Notes under the pieces: model-generated
The model's input: only the letters and a program-made list of their open reading frames with translations
What the model was told of the DNA's origin: nothing
Databases searched by the model: none
Made by a program: the position numbers and the translations under genes
Part shown: in pieces, positions 1 to 9,622 of the stretch
Position numbering within the stretch: position 1 is the first letter of the stretch
Layout of the letters: every line of letters begins with the position of its first letter
Assembly: GCF_947489365.1 (NCBI RefSeq)
Contig: NZ_CANLDB010000002.1
Location: 620,001-684,000 of the forward strand
Direction of reading: 5' to 3'
DNA length: 64,000 nt
From: an uncultured Nocardioides sp.
GTDB lineage: Bacteria; Actinomycetota; Actinomycetes; Propionibacteriales; Nocardioidaceae

Positions 1-120
1 CGAGTCGGGTCCGGTGCTGCAGGAAGGTGCTGCCTCAGTGTGCGGCAGGCGTGGGCATCGACGGCTCCGTCCCCGCCGGCGAGGGCCTCCCGGCGGGAAC
101 GGAGGATCCGGGGCCCGCGC

Positions 121-1743
121 TCAGCCGACCGTCACGTCGGGCGTGCGGACGCTCATGACCTGGTTGCCGGCGGGGTCGCTGACCCGCACCCGGTAGTAGA
201 CCTTCTGACCCGTGGTGACCCCGGTGTCGCGCCAGGTGAACGTCTCGGTGCGCCACTTCACCGACTCCCGCGTCTCGGTGTACAGCGGGACGTCGGTGCG
301 CCAGCCGCGGAAGACCTCGTAGGTCAGGTTGACGTCGTCGCGGTCGAAGCCGAGCCGCACCCGCAGGTCGACGTACCCGGGACCCGCCGTCGCGGTGGGG
401 TACGCCGCGCGCTCGGGCGCCGAGGACCCCGCGAGGAAGCGGGTGAGGTTCTCCTGGGGGCTGCTGTTGACGGAGTTGAAGCCGCCGCCCATGACGAGCT
501 GGTTGCCGTCGCTGGCCAGGGCGCGCGACAGCAGCAGGCTGCGCTGGTCCTGCTTGGTGCCGTCGGTCTGCACGAAGTAGGGCCGCAGCTGCCCGGTCGC
601 CCGGTCGAGGGCGTGGATGGCGAGGTAGGTGCGCGGGTTGAGCTCCGGCTGGCCGCCGAGCGCCCCGCAGTTGTGGTTGTGCGAGGCGACGTAGACGTCG
701 TTGCCGACGACCTGGACGCCGAAGGTGTCGCCGTAGCAGTTGGCGTACCAGGTGCGGGCGCCCGTGGTGGCGTTGATGGAGTTGACGCCCTCGGTGCGGT
801 CCGCGGAGGGCGAGAAGTCGTCGCGGCTGCCGACGTACACGTCGTTGCCCGCCACCTCGATGGCCGTGCCCCAGCTGTACGGCGGGGTCAGGTAGTTGCC
901 CGCGAAGCCCGCGGCCAGCGAGCCGTCGGACGCGTTCGTGGCCGCGAAGCCCTGCTGGGCCAGGCCGTTGACCTGCTGGAACGGGCCGGCGACGAACACG
1001 CGCTGGTTGTCCGAGGAGACCCCGAGGGCCGAGACGCGCAGCGCCTCGTTCCGCGTCGGGGAGGCGAGGGTGGGTGCCCACGGCAGGGTCTGGTTGGTGA
1101 CGAGGCTGATCGCCCCGAGGTTCTTGCGCTTGGCGTTGCCGACCCGGCTGAAGCGACCGCCGACGTAGAGGGTGCTGCCGTCGGGCGAGACGGCGAGCGC
1201 CCCGACCGGGCCGTCGACACCGTTCTGGCCGACCCCGCCGAGGAACGCGCCCGTCCTGGCGTTGAAGCGGGCGATGTAGTCGGCGCGCTGGCCGTCGACG
1301 CGGTTGAACTCGCCGCCGACGATCAGCTGCGAGCCGTCCGGGGTCAGCACCGAGGTGCGGACGACGCCCTGGTTGCCGTTGAAGGAGTTCGTGAGCTGGG
1401 GCGCGAAGGAGGTGATCGGGGCGCCGGTGGTGGCGTCGAACGCGGCGAGGTTGGCGGCCCCCGTCTCGCCCGTGCCGCGGGCCGCGCCCGACGGGCGGGT
1501 CGAGGTGAAGTTGCCCCCCGCGTAGATGCGGCCGGCGGCGACCTCGAGGGTCCACACGGCGCCGTTGGTCTGGCCCATCGTGGTGGGGGAGCCCTGCATC
1601 ACGGTGTGGACGGGGTCCCAAGCCTGGGCGGGTGCGGTGGTGAGGGACGTGACGACCCCCAGGGAGAGCAGACCGGCGGACAGGAGCGTCGCGGCCCGGC
1701 GGAAGCCGGTGCGACCCGAGATCGTGCGACGCGACATGCTCAC
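121..1743 (-). CDS. Secreted beta-propeller (delta-60/DUF5122-like repeat) protein with C-terminal FN3-like region
   Basis: 540 aa ORF; signal peptide (RRAATLLSAGLLSLGVVTSLTTAPAQA); repeated 'YVGG.F..V.G' propeller motifs; start may be ATG 1737. Confidence 0.8.
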   Translation of the reverse strand: MSMSRRTISGRTGFRRAATLLSAGLLSLGVVTSLTTAPAQAWDPVHTVMQGSPTTMGQTNGAVWTLEVAAGRIYAGGNFTSTRPSGAARGTGETGAANLAAFDATTGAPITSFAPQLTNSFNGNQGVVRTSVLTPDGSQLIVGGEFNRVDGQRADYIARFNARTGAFLGGVGQNGVDGPVGALAVSPDGSTLYVGGRFSRVGNAKRKNLGAISLVTNQTLPWAPTLASPTRNEALRVSALGVSSDNQRVFVAGPFQQVNGLAQQGFAATNASDGSLAAGFAGNYLTPPYSWGTAIEVAGNDVYVGSRDDFSPSADRTEGVNSINATTGARTWYANCYGDTFGVQVVGNDVYVASHNHNCGALGGQPELNPRTYLAIHALDRATGQLRPYFVQTDGTKQDQRSLLLSRALASDGNQLVMGGGFNSVNSSPQENLTRFLAGSSAPERAAYPTATAGPGYVDLRVRLGFDRDDVNLTYEVFRGWRTDVPLYTETRESVKWRTETFTWRDTGVTTGQKVYYRVRVSDPAGNQVMSVRTPDVTVG

Positions 1744-1829
1744 GTGGTCTTCCTGTGTGGGCGCGGCGCGGCCCTGTCCGCGTCGCTCTGCTCAGTGAAC
1801 GGTAGGTAACTGGGCTCAAGCGCCTCGAC

Positions 1830-1898
1830 GCGGAAACTCAAGGTTTCCGCAAGACCTCCCGTGAACGGTGTTCTCGTGTGGCGAAGGGGGTTCACGGG
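1830..1898. terminator. Two adjacent stem-loops between the tandem paralogs
   Basis: GCGGAAAC-TCAAG-GTTTCCGC (1830-1850) and CCCGTGAAC...GTTCACGGG (1858-1898), just downstream of the 1914-3539 gene; no T tract. Confidence 0.4.
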
Positions 1899-1913
1899 AC
1901 TCATGTGATCAGC

Positions 1914-3539
1914 TCAACCGACCGTGGTGTCGGGCGTGCGGACGCTCATGACCTGGTTGCCGGCCGGGTCGCTGACCCGGACCCGGTAGTAGACCTTCTG
2001 GCCCGGCGTGACCGCGGTGTCGCGCCATGTGAAGGACTCGGTGCGCCACTTCACCGACTCGCGCGTCTCGGAGTACACCGGCACGTCGGTCCGCCACCCC
2101 CGGAACACCTCGTAGGTGAGCTGGGTGTCGTCGCGGTCGTAGCCGAGCCGGATCCGCAGGTCGACGTAGCCCGGCCCCGCGGTCGCCGTCGGGTACGCCG
2201 CCCGCTCCGGCGCTGCCGAGCCCGGCAGGAAGCGGGTAAGGTTCTCCTGGTCGGAGCCGTTGACCTTGTTGAACCCGCCGCCCATCACGAGCTGGGTGCC
2301 GTCGCTGGCGAGGGCCCGGGACAGCAGCAGGCTGCGCTGGTCCTGCTCGACGCCGTCGGTCTGCACGAAGTAGGGCCGCACGACACCGGTCGACCGGTTC
2401 AGGGCGACGACCGCCAGGTAGGTGCGGGGGTTGACCTCGGGGTGGCCACCGGCCCGCGAGCAGTCGTGGGCGTGGGTGGCGACGTACACCTCGTCGCCGA
2501 GGACCTGGAGCCCGAAGGTGTCGCCGTAGCAGTTGGCGTACCAGGTGCGGGCACCCGTGGTGGCGTCCAGCCTGGTCACGCCCTCGGTACGGCGGAGGTC
2601 ACCGCCGGTGTTGTCGGCCCGGGAGCCGACGTAGACCTCGTTGCCGGCGACCTCGATCGCGGTGCCCCAGCTGTACGGCGCGAAGAGGTAGTCGCCGCGG
2701 AAGCCCGCGGCGAGCGTGCCGTCCGCGGCGTTGGTGGCGGCGAAGCCCTGCTGGGCCTGGCCGTTGACCTGCCGGAACGGGCCGCCGAGGAACACGCGCT
2801 GGTTGTCGGAGGAGACGGCCAGCGCGGTCACGCGCAGGGCCTCGTTGCTGGTCGGCAGCGCGACGGTGGGCGCCCACGGGAGCGTCCGGTTCGTGGTCAG
2901 GCTGATGGCGCCGACGTTGCGGCGGGTGGCGTTGCCGACGCGGCTGAAGCGCCCGCCGACGTACAGGGCGGTGCCGTCGGGCGAGACCGCCAGCGAGCTG
3001 ACGGGTCCGTCGACGCCGTTCTGCCCGACCCCGCCGAGGAACGCGCCGGTGGCGGCGTCGAAGCGGGCCAGGTAGTCGGCCCGCTGGCCGTCGACCCGGT
3101 TGAAGTCGCCGCCGACGATGAGCTGGGAGCCGTCCGGGGTGAGCACCGAGGCGCGGACGACGCCCTGCCGGCCGGTGAAGGCGTTCGTCAGCTGCGGCGC
3201 GAACGACGTGATCGGGGCGCCGGTGGTCGCGTCGAAGGCGGCGAGGTTCGCGATCTGCGTCTCCCCCGTGCCGCGGGCGGAACCCGACGGGCGCGTCGAG
3301 GTGAACTCGCCGCCGGCGTAGATGCGGCCGCCCGCGACCTCGAGGGTCCACACGGCACCGTTCGTCTGACCCGTCGCGGTCGGGGAGCCCTGCATCGCCG
3401 TGTGCACCGGGTCGAAGGCCTGGGCGGGCGCGACGCCCAGGGCGGTCACCACGCCCAGCGAGACGAGGCCGGTGGCGAGGAACGTCGCAGCACGGCGGAG
3501 ACCGGTGCGACCCGAGGACGTACGACGCGACATGCTCAC
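1914..3539 (-). CDS. Secreted beta-propeller protein, tandem paralog of the 121-1743 gene
   Basis: Near full-length similarity to the previous ORF, including signal peptide and C-terminus; start GTG 3539 or ATG 3533. Confidence 0.8.
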   Translation of the reverse strand: MSMSRRTSSGRTGLRRAATFLATGLVSLGVVTALGVAPAQAFDPVHTAMQGSPTATGQTNGAVWTLEVAGGRIYAGGEFTSTRPSGSARGTGETQIANLAAFDATTGAPITSFAPQLTNAFTGRQGVVRASVLTPDGSQLIVGGDFNRVDGQRADYLARFDAATGAFLGGVGQNGVDGPVSSLAVSPDGTALYVGGRFSRVGNATRRNVGAISLTTNRTLPWAPTVALPTSNEALRVTALAVSSDNQRVFLGGPFRQVNGQAQQGFAATNAADGTLAAGFRGDYLFAPYSWGTAIEVAGNEVYVGSRADNTGGDLRRTEGVTRLDATTGARTWYANCYGDTFGLQVLGDEVYVATHAHDCSRAGGHPEVNPRTYLAVVALNRSTGVVRPYFVQTDGVEQDQRSLLLSRALASDGTQLVMGGGFNKVNGSDQENLTRFLPGSAAPERAAYPTATAGPGYVDLRIRLGYDRDDTQLTYEVFRGWRTDVPVYSETRESVKWRTESFTWRDTAVTPGQKVYYRVRVSDPAGNQVMSVRTPDTTVG

Positions 3540-3657
3540 GACTCTTCCTGCGACGAAGGGGGCGCGCACGCTCGTGCGACGCGCTGCCTCCACGGTGCGC
3601 GGGGCACCTCAAGCGCCGCCCGGCGACGACTCAGCAATCCCACAAGATCACCCGGGC

Positions 3658-4557
3658 TCACCACCACGTCGGCTCGCCGAGCAGGTCGGCGAGGGCCTGG
3701 TTGTGGGGGGCGTAGTGCGCACGCAGCCCCTCCTCCAGCGCGGGGTCCATCGGGTCCTCCGGACGGCCGCGGTTGCGCTTGGCACCCGCCAGCCCGACCC
3801 GGTCGATGCCGACGAACTCCTGGATGCGGCCCAGGGTGTCGTCGGGGTCGGCGTACAGGTCCTCGCTGCGCAGGACGAGCACGCGGTCGCGGCCGTAGGC
3901 GTCGAACCACCGCTTCACCTGCGGTGCGTACTCGCCGCGGGTGCGGTAGGAGAACCAGTCCCAGGGGCGGCTGTAGTAGCCGGGCTCGGTGAGCATCCGC
4001 TCCTGCTCGCCGGCCAGCCGCTCGGGCTCGGCCGCGAGCGCCTCGGCGAACGGCAGGGTCTCGACGCCGGCGCGGGTGCGCTCCTGGTGGTGCGAGCGCG
4101 CGCGGACGACGGGGTCGCGCAGCAGCATCACGATCCTCGCCGCGGGCAGCAGCGCGCGGGCCCGCTCGGCGACGCGGGGGTCGAACAGGTAGAACGGGCT
4201 GGCCTCGAACGCCACCGCGGCCCCGTGCCGGGCCGCGTGCCGGCGGCGGGCGGCCCGGGTCGGGAAGTGGCCGAGGTACCAGTCCGGCCCGCGGTCGGTG
4301 TAGCGGTAGAAGTAGTGCGGGCTCTTGATGTTCTTCGCGGCAGGGACGGTGGTCATCACCTGCGGGTGGGTGACCAGCGTGGACCAGGTGAACGTCGTCC
4401 CCCCGCGCTTGGTGCCGACCACCAGGAAGTCCGGGCCCTGCCGCAGGCCGGCGCTCGCGGTGGTCGCGGCGCGGATGCCCGACTCGACGACGTCCTTGGC
4501 GCCCTGCGGCAGCAGCCGCTTGGCGAGGGTCGACGGGCTCGTGGCTGCGCTGGTCAT
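3658..4557 (-). CDS. Sulfotransferase family protein
   Basis: PAPS-binding-like 'LVVGTKRGGTTFTWSTL' and 'IVMLLRDPVVRARSHHQ'; ATG at 4557 overlaps the upstream TGA. Confidence 0.85.
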   Translation of the reverse strand: MTSAATSPSTLAKRLLPQGAKDVVESGIRAATTASAGLRQGPDFLVVGTKRGGTTFTWSTLVTHPQVMTTVPAAKNIKSPHYFYRYTDRGPDWYLGHFPTRAARRRHAARHGAAVAFEASPFYLFDPRVAERARALLPAARIVMLLRDPVVRARSHHQERTRAGVETLPFAEALAAEPERLAGEQERMLTEPGYYSRPWDWFSYRTRGEYAPQVKRWFDAYGRDRVLVLRSEDLYADPDDTLGRIQEFVGIDRVGLAGAKRNRGRPEDPMDPALEEGLRAHYAPHNQALADLLGEPTWW

Positions 4558-6122
4558 CGTCGTGCTCCGATCAGTGCGCGGACCTCGCCGAGGTGCAGCC
4601 GGTGGCGCAGCGGCAGCAGCAGGGCGACGTACAGGAGGAGGGAGACGGGCAGCTGGACGGCCAGGCCGAGCAGGCCCGGGCCGAGGACCAGCACCACCGC
4701 CAGCGCGGGCAGCCCGAAGGCGAGCACGGCGACGCCGCCGGCCAGGCCGACCTCGCGCCAGGGCAGCGCCACGTCGACGCGGCCGCGGCGCCGCAGCGCG
4801 CAGAGGACCGAGTCGCTCGTCAGCGCCAGGCACCACGCGACGGCCGCGCCCGGGAGGCCCCACACCGGGATCAGCAGCAGGCCGAGGCCCAGGTTGAGGC
4901 CGAGCGAGACCACCGAGTTGGCCGCGGTGAGCCGGCTCAGGCCGGCCATGAGGAGCATCGAGTTGATGTTGCCGAGCGCCAGGTAGCCGAGCAGGCCCAG
5001 GCACATCACGGTCAGCGCGGGGGCCGCGGCGGTGAACTCGGGACCGACCAGCGACATCACGAGCGGCGAGAAGGCGGCGAGGGTCAGGAACATCGGCCAG
5101 GACAGCAGCACCAGCCAGGTCGTCGACATGGCGTGCACCTCGGCCGCCTCGTCGTGCCGGTCGCGGGCGAAGGCGGAGGCGAGCAGCGGCGCGGTGACGA
5201 TCCGCAGCGCCTCCATCGCCATGATCCCGGTGGTGACGAAGCGGCTCGCGGCCGCCCAGACGCCGGCGGCGGCCGGACCCAGCAGGAGACCGACGAGGAG
5301 CACGTCGGCCCACTTGATGCCGATCTCGCACAGCGAAGCGAGGCCGCGGGGCAGGTTGAAGGCCCACGCCTCACGCAGGACCTGGCGTCGGGGTCGGGGG
5401 GCGATCCCCGACGCCAGGCGATCGTGGCGCAGCGTCCGGCGCAGCAGGCCGAACGCCACGAGGTCCATCAGGACCAGGGGGACGGTCCAGGTCCACAGCA
5501 GCAGCGCCGTCGGCCCGTCGGTCAGCCAGAGCAGACCGAGCAGGAGGAGGCGGCCGGTGGGGAGCCAGACCTGGTAGAGCAGGACGAAGGTCCGCGCGCC
5601 ACCCAGCGAGCGGGTGCCGTTGACGCTCGCCTGGCCGACGGCCGAGAAGACGAGCGTGAGCGCGAGCACGAGCAGGAAGGTGCGGCCGAGGTTGACGTCG
5701 TCCGGGGTGAGGACGGCGGCCAGCGGGCCCGCGAGGGCGGCGAGGCCGCCGGCCACCACGAGGCTCCAGGCCAGCATCGGGGCGAGGATCGCGCTCGAGA
5801 CCCACCAGGCGTCCTCGTGGGCGCCGGTGGCGCGGTACGCCGCGACGCTGCGGACCAGGCCGCTGTCGCCGCCGGCCATGGCCACGACGTTGAGGATCAT
5901 GAAGACGGCGACGGCCATGAAGTAGAGGCCGGACAGCTCGGCGCCGAACCAGCGGCCGACCAGCACCGTCAGGGCGAAGCCGGCGAGCGCGGCGTACACC
6001 GAGCCGGCGAGGGTCATCGCCCCGGAGCGCGCCAGGCCCTTCCGGTCCGCGCCGGCGGGGGTGGGACCGGGGGTCCGACCGGCGTCGGGACGACGCTCGG
6101 TGGGCTCGCTGGACACGGTCAC
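4554..6122 (-). CDS. Polysaccharide flippase (Wzx/MOP superfamily)
   Basis: Multi-spanning hydrophobic protein 'SGAMTLAGSVYAALAGFALTVLVGRWFGAELSGLYFMAVAVFMILNVVAMAGG'; GTG start 6122. Confidence 0.85.
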   Translation of the reverse strand: MTVSSEPTERRPDAGRTPGPTPAGADRKGLARSGAMTLAGSVYAALAGFALTVLVGRWFGAELSGLYFMAVAVFMILNVVAMAGGDSGLVRSVAAYRATGAHEDAWWVSSAILAPMLAWSLVVAGGLAALAGPLAAVLTPDDVNLGRTFLLVLALTLVFSAVGQASVNGTRSLGGARTFVLLYQVWLPTGRLLLLGLLWLTDGPTALLLWTWTVPLVLMDLVAFGLLRRTLRHDRLASGIAPRPRRQVLREAWAFNLPRGLASLCEIGIKWADVLLVGLLLGPAAAGVWAAASRFVTTGIMAMEALRIVTAPLLASAFARDRHDEAAEVHAMSTTWLVLLSWPMFLTLAAFSPLVMSLVGPEFTAAAPALTVMCLGLLGYLALGNINSMLLMAGLSRLTAANSVVSLGLNLGLGLLLIPVWGLPGAAVAWCLALTSDSVLCALRRRGRVDVALPWREVGLAGGVAVLAFGLPALAVVLVLGPGLLGLAVQLPVSLLLYVALLLPLRHRLHLGEVRALIGARR

Positions 6123-6124
6123 GA

Positions 6125-7063
6125 TCAGATCCCCCGGCCCCTCGCGTGGAGGGCGCGCTGCAGCCGGTCGGCGGAGACGACCCGCGACAGCACGAGCAGC
6201 GTGAGCGCGATGCGCGGCTCGCGGCGGTTGTCGGCGCGGGCGGCGCGCAGCCACCGGCGGGCCTCCGCCCGCTCGCCGAGCGCGGCGTGGGCGAAGGCGA
6301 TCTGCGCCTCGATGCGGGCCCGGCCGGCGCGCTGGCGCTCGAACTCCGGGTAGCGCCGCAGCATCTCGGTCAGGGCGTCGGCGATCATGCGCCACCGGCT
6401 GAAGAAGAACGAGCCGCCGTTCCACTCGATGTCCGCGACCACCTCGGGCACCAGGCGGATCGTTCCGAGGCGCGCGAGCTTGAGCAGCTGGTCGTAGTCC
6501 TCGGCGTACCCCCCGGGCAGGGAGGCGTCCCAGCCGTCGACCTTCTCCAGCGGCTCCCGGCGGAACAGCATCGCCGAGGAGTGCAGCTCCATGATCCGGT
6601 CCGCGAGGAGCTCGTCGAGGCCCACCTCGGCGAACGGAGCCCGGCGCAGCGTGACCGTGTCGCCGCGGACGATGCGGATGCTGCCGCCGACGGCGACCGA
6701 CTCGGGGTGCGCCTCGAGCTCGGCCACGCCCAGCGCGAGCCGGTCCGGCGTCCACACGTCGTCGTCGTCGCAGAGGGCGAGGTAGTCCTCGGTGAGCGCC
6801 TCCATGCCGGTGTTGCGGGCACCGCACTGCCCGGGCTCGCGCTGGTTGAGGTGCACGGTGAGGGTCTGCCGGTCGGGCTCGGGCGGCTCGGGGAGCTCGA
6901 GGTGGTCCGGGACCTCCCCGTCGATGACGACGGCGACGTTGACCTCGCCGGCGTAGCTCTGCGTCCAGACGGCCTCCAGGGCGCGTGCCAGCAGGCCGAA
7001 CCGGTCGCGGGTCGCGATCACGACCCCGACCGGCGGCTGCGTGCCCGTCCCCTGTGCGCTCAC
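6125..7063 (-). CDS. Glycosyltransferase family 2
   Basis: 'VGVVIATRDRFGLLARALEAVWTQSY' and 'YLALCDDDDVWTPDRL' GT-A motifs. Confidence 0.9.
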   Translation of the reverse strand: MSAQGTGTQPPVGVVIATRDRFGLLARALEAVWTQSYAGEVNVAVVIDGEVPDHLELPEPPEPDRQTLTVHLNQREPGQCGARNTGMEALTEDYLALCDDDDVWTPDRLALGVAELEAHPESVAVGGSIRIVRGDTVTLRRAPFAEVGLDELLADRIMELHSSAMLFRREPLEKVDGWDASLPGGYAEDYDQLLKLARLGTIRLVPEVVADIEWNGGSFFFSRWRMIADALTEMLRRYPEFERQRAGRARIEAQIAFAHAALGERAEARRWLRAARADNRREPRIALTLLVLSRVVSADRLQRALHARGRGI

Positions 7064-8196
7064 GCCGAGGCCGCCCACCTGCGGCCGCCGGCCGTCGCGA
7101 TGCCGAAGCAGGGGGCGTCGACGAAGTCGAGGCGGGCCACGGTCTGGTCGATCTCGTCGACGCGGGTGATGCCCTCGACGCCGATGAGGACGATGCCGTC
7201 GCAGGACGCGGCCTCGTCGAGGCCGTCGACGGTCTCGAGGTCGACGGGGACGACCCGGACCTCGAGGTCGGGTGCGGCCTCCGCGAGCTGGCGACGGACG
7301 ACGCCGACGAGGTCGTCGCGACCCTTCGCCATGACGTCGACACCGAGGCGGACGTGGCGCGCGTCGTCGCCGTCGACCCCGCCGAGGCGGCGCCCGACCC
7401 CGAGCATCGCGGCGACGCCGGCGATCCCGACGCTGGCCCGGCCCTCGAGGGCACCGAGGTCACGGACGCCGGGCACGGACACCGCACCCCGGCGGCGCAG
7501 GCGCGGCGAGCGGGCCTCCAGGAGGTACGCCGCCACCACGGCCAGCAGCAGGCCCGCGAGGCCACCCGCGAGGGGCAGCACCCCGGTGGGCAGCGCGCTC
7601 TCCTCGGCGGTGTCCTCGGCCGGCTGCGCGATCTGGCCGACGTCGACGATCGTGCTGTTCAGGCTCTGGCTCTGCTGGCGCAGCCGGTTGGTCTGCGTGG
7701 CCGGGGCCGTCTCGATCAGGTTGTAGACCTTCTGCTTCTGTCGCTGCCAGCGCTCGAAGGCGTCGGCCTGGGCGGCCTCCAGGTAGGCGACCGAGGCGGC
7801 GTCCGCCCCGGCCTCGGCGTCGACGGCCGTCGGGGCGGTGTACCGGAAGTCGATGAAGGAGGTGCCGTCGCGCACGGCGACGGTGAGGCTGTCCTCGACC
7901 TCCTCGACGTCCGTGCCGAGCTCCTCGGCGATGGCCGCGTGGACCGGCCGGGTCGCGGCCAGGGCGACCGAGTCCTCCGCCGAGGCAGGCGCCGGCGCCA
8001 GCTCCAGGATCCGCACCAGGCCGGGCCCCACCTGCACCGTCGCCGTCGCGGTGGCCGAGACGGGCGCGAGCGGGATCGCGGCCACCCCGAGGCCGATGCC
8101 GGCGAGCGTGCAGACGAGCAGGAGGACCCAGCGGTCGCGGGCGGCGGGGAGGATCCCCGTCACGGGACGCAGGGGCTCAGGCGTGTGGGCGCTCAT
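7060..8196 (-). CDS. Wzz-type chain-length determinant protein with apparently degenerate BY-kinase-like C-terminal region
   Basis: Two TM segments (LLLVCTLAGIGLGVAAIPLAP; VLPLAGGLAGLLLAVVAAYLLEARSPRLR) flanking a periplasmic coiled region; C-terminal 'CDGIVLIGVEGITRVDEIDQTVARLDFVDAPCFGI'. Confidence 0.75.
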   Translation of the reverse strand: MSAHTPEPLRPVTGILPAARDRWVLLLVCTLAGIGLGVAAIPLAPVSATATATVQVGPGLVRILELAPAPASAEDSVALAATRPVHAAIAEELGTDVEEVEDSLTVAVRDGTSFIDFRYTAPTAVDAEAGADAASVAYLEAAQADAFERWQRQKQKVYNLIETAPATQTNRLRQQSQSLNSTIVDVGQIAQPAEDTAEESALPTGVLPLAGGLAGLLLAVVAAYLLEARSPRLRRRGAVSVPGVRDLGALEGRASVGIAGVAAMLGVGRRLGGVDGDDARHVRLGVDVMAKGRDDLVGVVRRQLAEAAPDLEVRVVPVDLETVDGLDEAASCDGIVLIGVEGITRVDEIDQTVARLDFVDAPCFGIATAGGRRWAASA

Positions 8197-9590
8197 CAGG
8201 AGTGCTTCCTCTCGGGGCGTCGGCGGTCGAGGTACGGACCGCCGGCGGGCTCGGGTGTGGTGCGGGGGTCGGCGGACCGGTCGGTCCCCTCCCCCCTCCT
8301 CCCCGTCGCGCACACCGCGAGCGCGAAGAGCGCCGTGGCGAGCGGGACCGGGAGGATGTCGTAGAACGCGGTCTGCACGACGACCACGACGCCGGTGGCG
8401 TGGAGCCACAGGTCGGGCGAGGCGGCGCGGGCGGGCCGGGAGTGCCACCAGATCGCGGCGATCGTGCCGAGCAGCAGGGCGGCGCCGACCAGGCCGTGGG
8501 AGACCATGGTCGTCCAGAGCTGCCCGTGGGTGCCGATGGAGACGTCGTTGCTGTCGGCGAGGCCCTCCGAGGACTGCGGGGCGCCGTACCCGAAGAACGG
8601 GGAGCGCAGGGCCAGCTCCCACGAGGCCTGGTAGAGGGTCTCGCGGGTGCTGACGTTGCTGTACTCGAAGCGGCTGGTGAGGGTGTCGAGCAGCCCGGGC
8701 ACGGTGGCGACGACGGTGGCGACGACCCCGGCGCCCCCCAGGACGCCGAGGAGCACCTTCGGGCGGCCGGCGGCGACCCGGACCACCATCACGTAGACGA
8801 CGGCGACGGTGATGGACACCCAGGCGCCGCGGTTCACCGAGATCAGGATCGGGACCGCCGAGACCGCCAGGAGGACGGCGATCAGGACGCGGCGACGACG
8901 GGTCGCCGCGGTGAGGGCGCCGTGGACGGCGACCGGGGTCAGGATCCCCATCGCCGCGGCCCAGTCGTTGGTGTACGGGAACAGCGCCGCGGGCCGGGCG
9001 GTCTGGTAGAGCTGGTCGAACTCGGTGAAGCGGGCGCGCGTCATCGCCACGACGTACGGGTTGTTGATGCCGACCGTGCGCAGCGCCGTGCCGAACGGCG
9101 TCGGGATCTCCAGCGGCGCGACCAGCAGCCCCGGCAGGGCGAGCAGGACCGCCGCGCCCCAGAGGGCGAGCAGCCAGCCGAGCACCCGGCGGCGGTCGAG
9201 CCCACGGTGCAGGGCGTTCCACACGAAGAACGCCATGATCGCGACGGCGACGTACAGCGTGGTGCGCAGGCCGTACGCCAGGGCGTACCGCGCGGACGTC
9301 AGCATGAGCGCCGAGATCAGCACCCAGCCGAGGAAGACCAGCAGGACGCCGTACCCGGGCGGCAGGACGACCTGGCGGCGGTTGGTGACGAGCCAGGCCA
9401 GCAGCGGGAGCGCGGCGACGGGCCACAGCGGGATCTGGATGCCCAGCACCCACCACAGCGGGTAGCCGAGCAGCAGGACGGCGAGCGGGCGGGCGGCCCG
9501 CGCCACCGCGGCGCGCCCGTCGGCGCGACGCTCCTCGCGGGGCGCCACGCGGCGGCCGGGGTGCTGGCGGACCAGGTCGGTGACGGTCAT
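8196..9590 (-). CDS. O-antigen ligase/polymerase-like (Wzy) membrane protein
   Basis: Polytopic; 'NRGAWVSITVAVVYVMVV', 'FFGYGAPQSS....GTHGQLWTTMVSHGLVGAALL' typical of O-antigen ligase family. Confidence 0.85.
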   Translation of the reverse strand: MTVTDLVRQHPGRRVAPREERRADGRAAVARAARPLAVLLLGYPLWWVLGIQIPLWPVAALPLLAWLVTNRRQVVLPPGYGVLLVFLGWVLISALMLTSARYALAYGLRTTLYVAVAIMAFFVWNALHRGLDRRRVLGWLLALWGAAVLLALPGLLVAPLEIPTPFGTALRTVGINNPYVVAMTRARFTEFDQLYQTARPAALFPYTNDWAAAMGILTPVAVHGALTAATRRRRVLIAVLLAVSAVPILISVNRGAWVSITVAVVYVMVVRVAAGRPKVLLGVLGGAGVVATVVATVPGLLDTLTSRFEYSNVSTRETLYQASWELALRSPFFGYGAPQSSEGLADSNDVSIGTHGQLWTTMVSHGLVGAALLLGTIAAIWWHSRPARAASPDLWLHATGVVVVVQTAFYDILPVPLATALFALAVCATGRRGEGTDRSADPRTTPEPAGGPYLDRRRPERKHS

Positions 9591-9622
9591 CGGCGGACCT
9601 GCCGGTGCTCTACCCTCGGCGC

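Noticed and set aside
35-5367. Very long overlapping ORFs on the opposite strand or other frames (e.g. 35-1819, 1878-3992, 3658-5367 upstream part)
   Set aside because: High-GC shadow frames; Arg/Pro/Gly/Ala-rich composition with no recognisable domains.
4554-7565. 1003-aa ORF as a giant fusion of flippase with an extra N-terminal domain
   Set aside because: The N-terminal half is out-of-frame sequence over the GT2 gene; the true flippase starts at GTG 6122.
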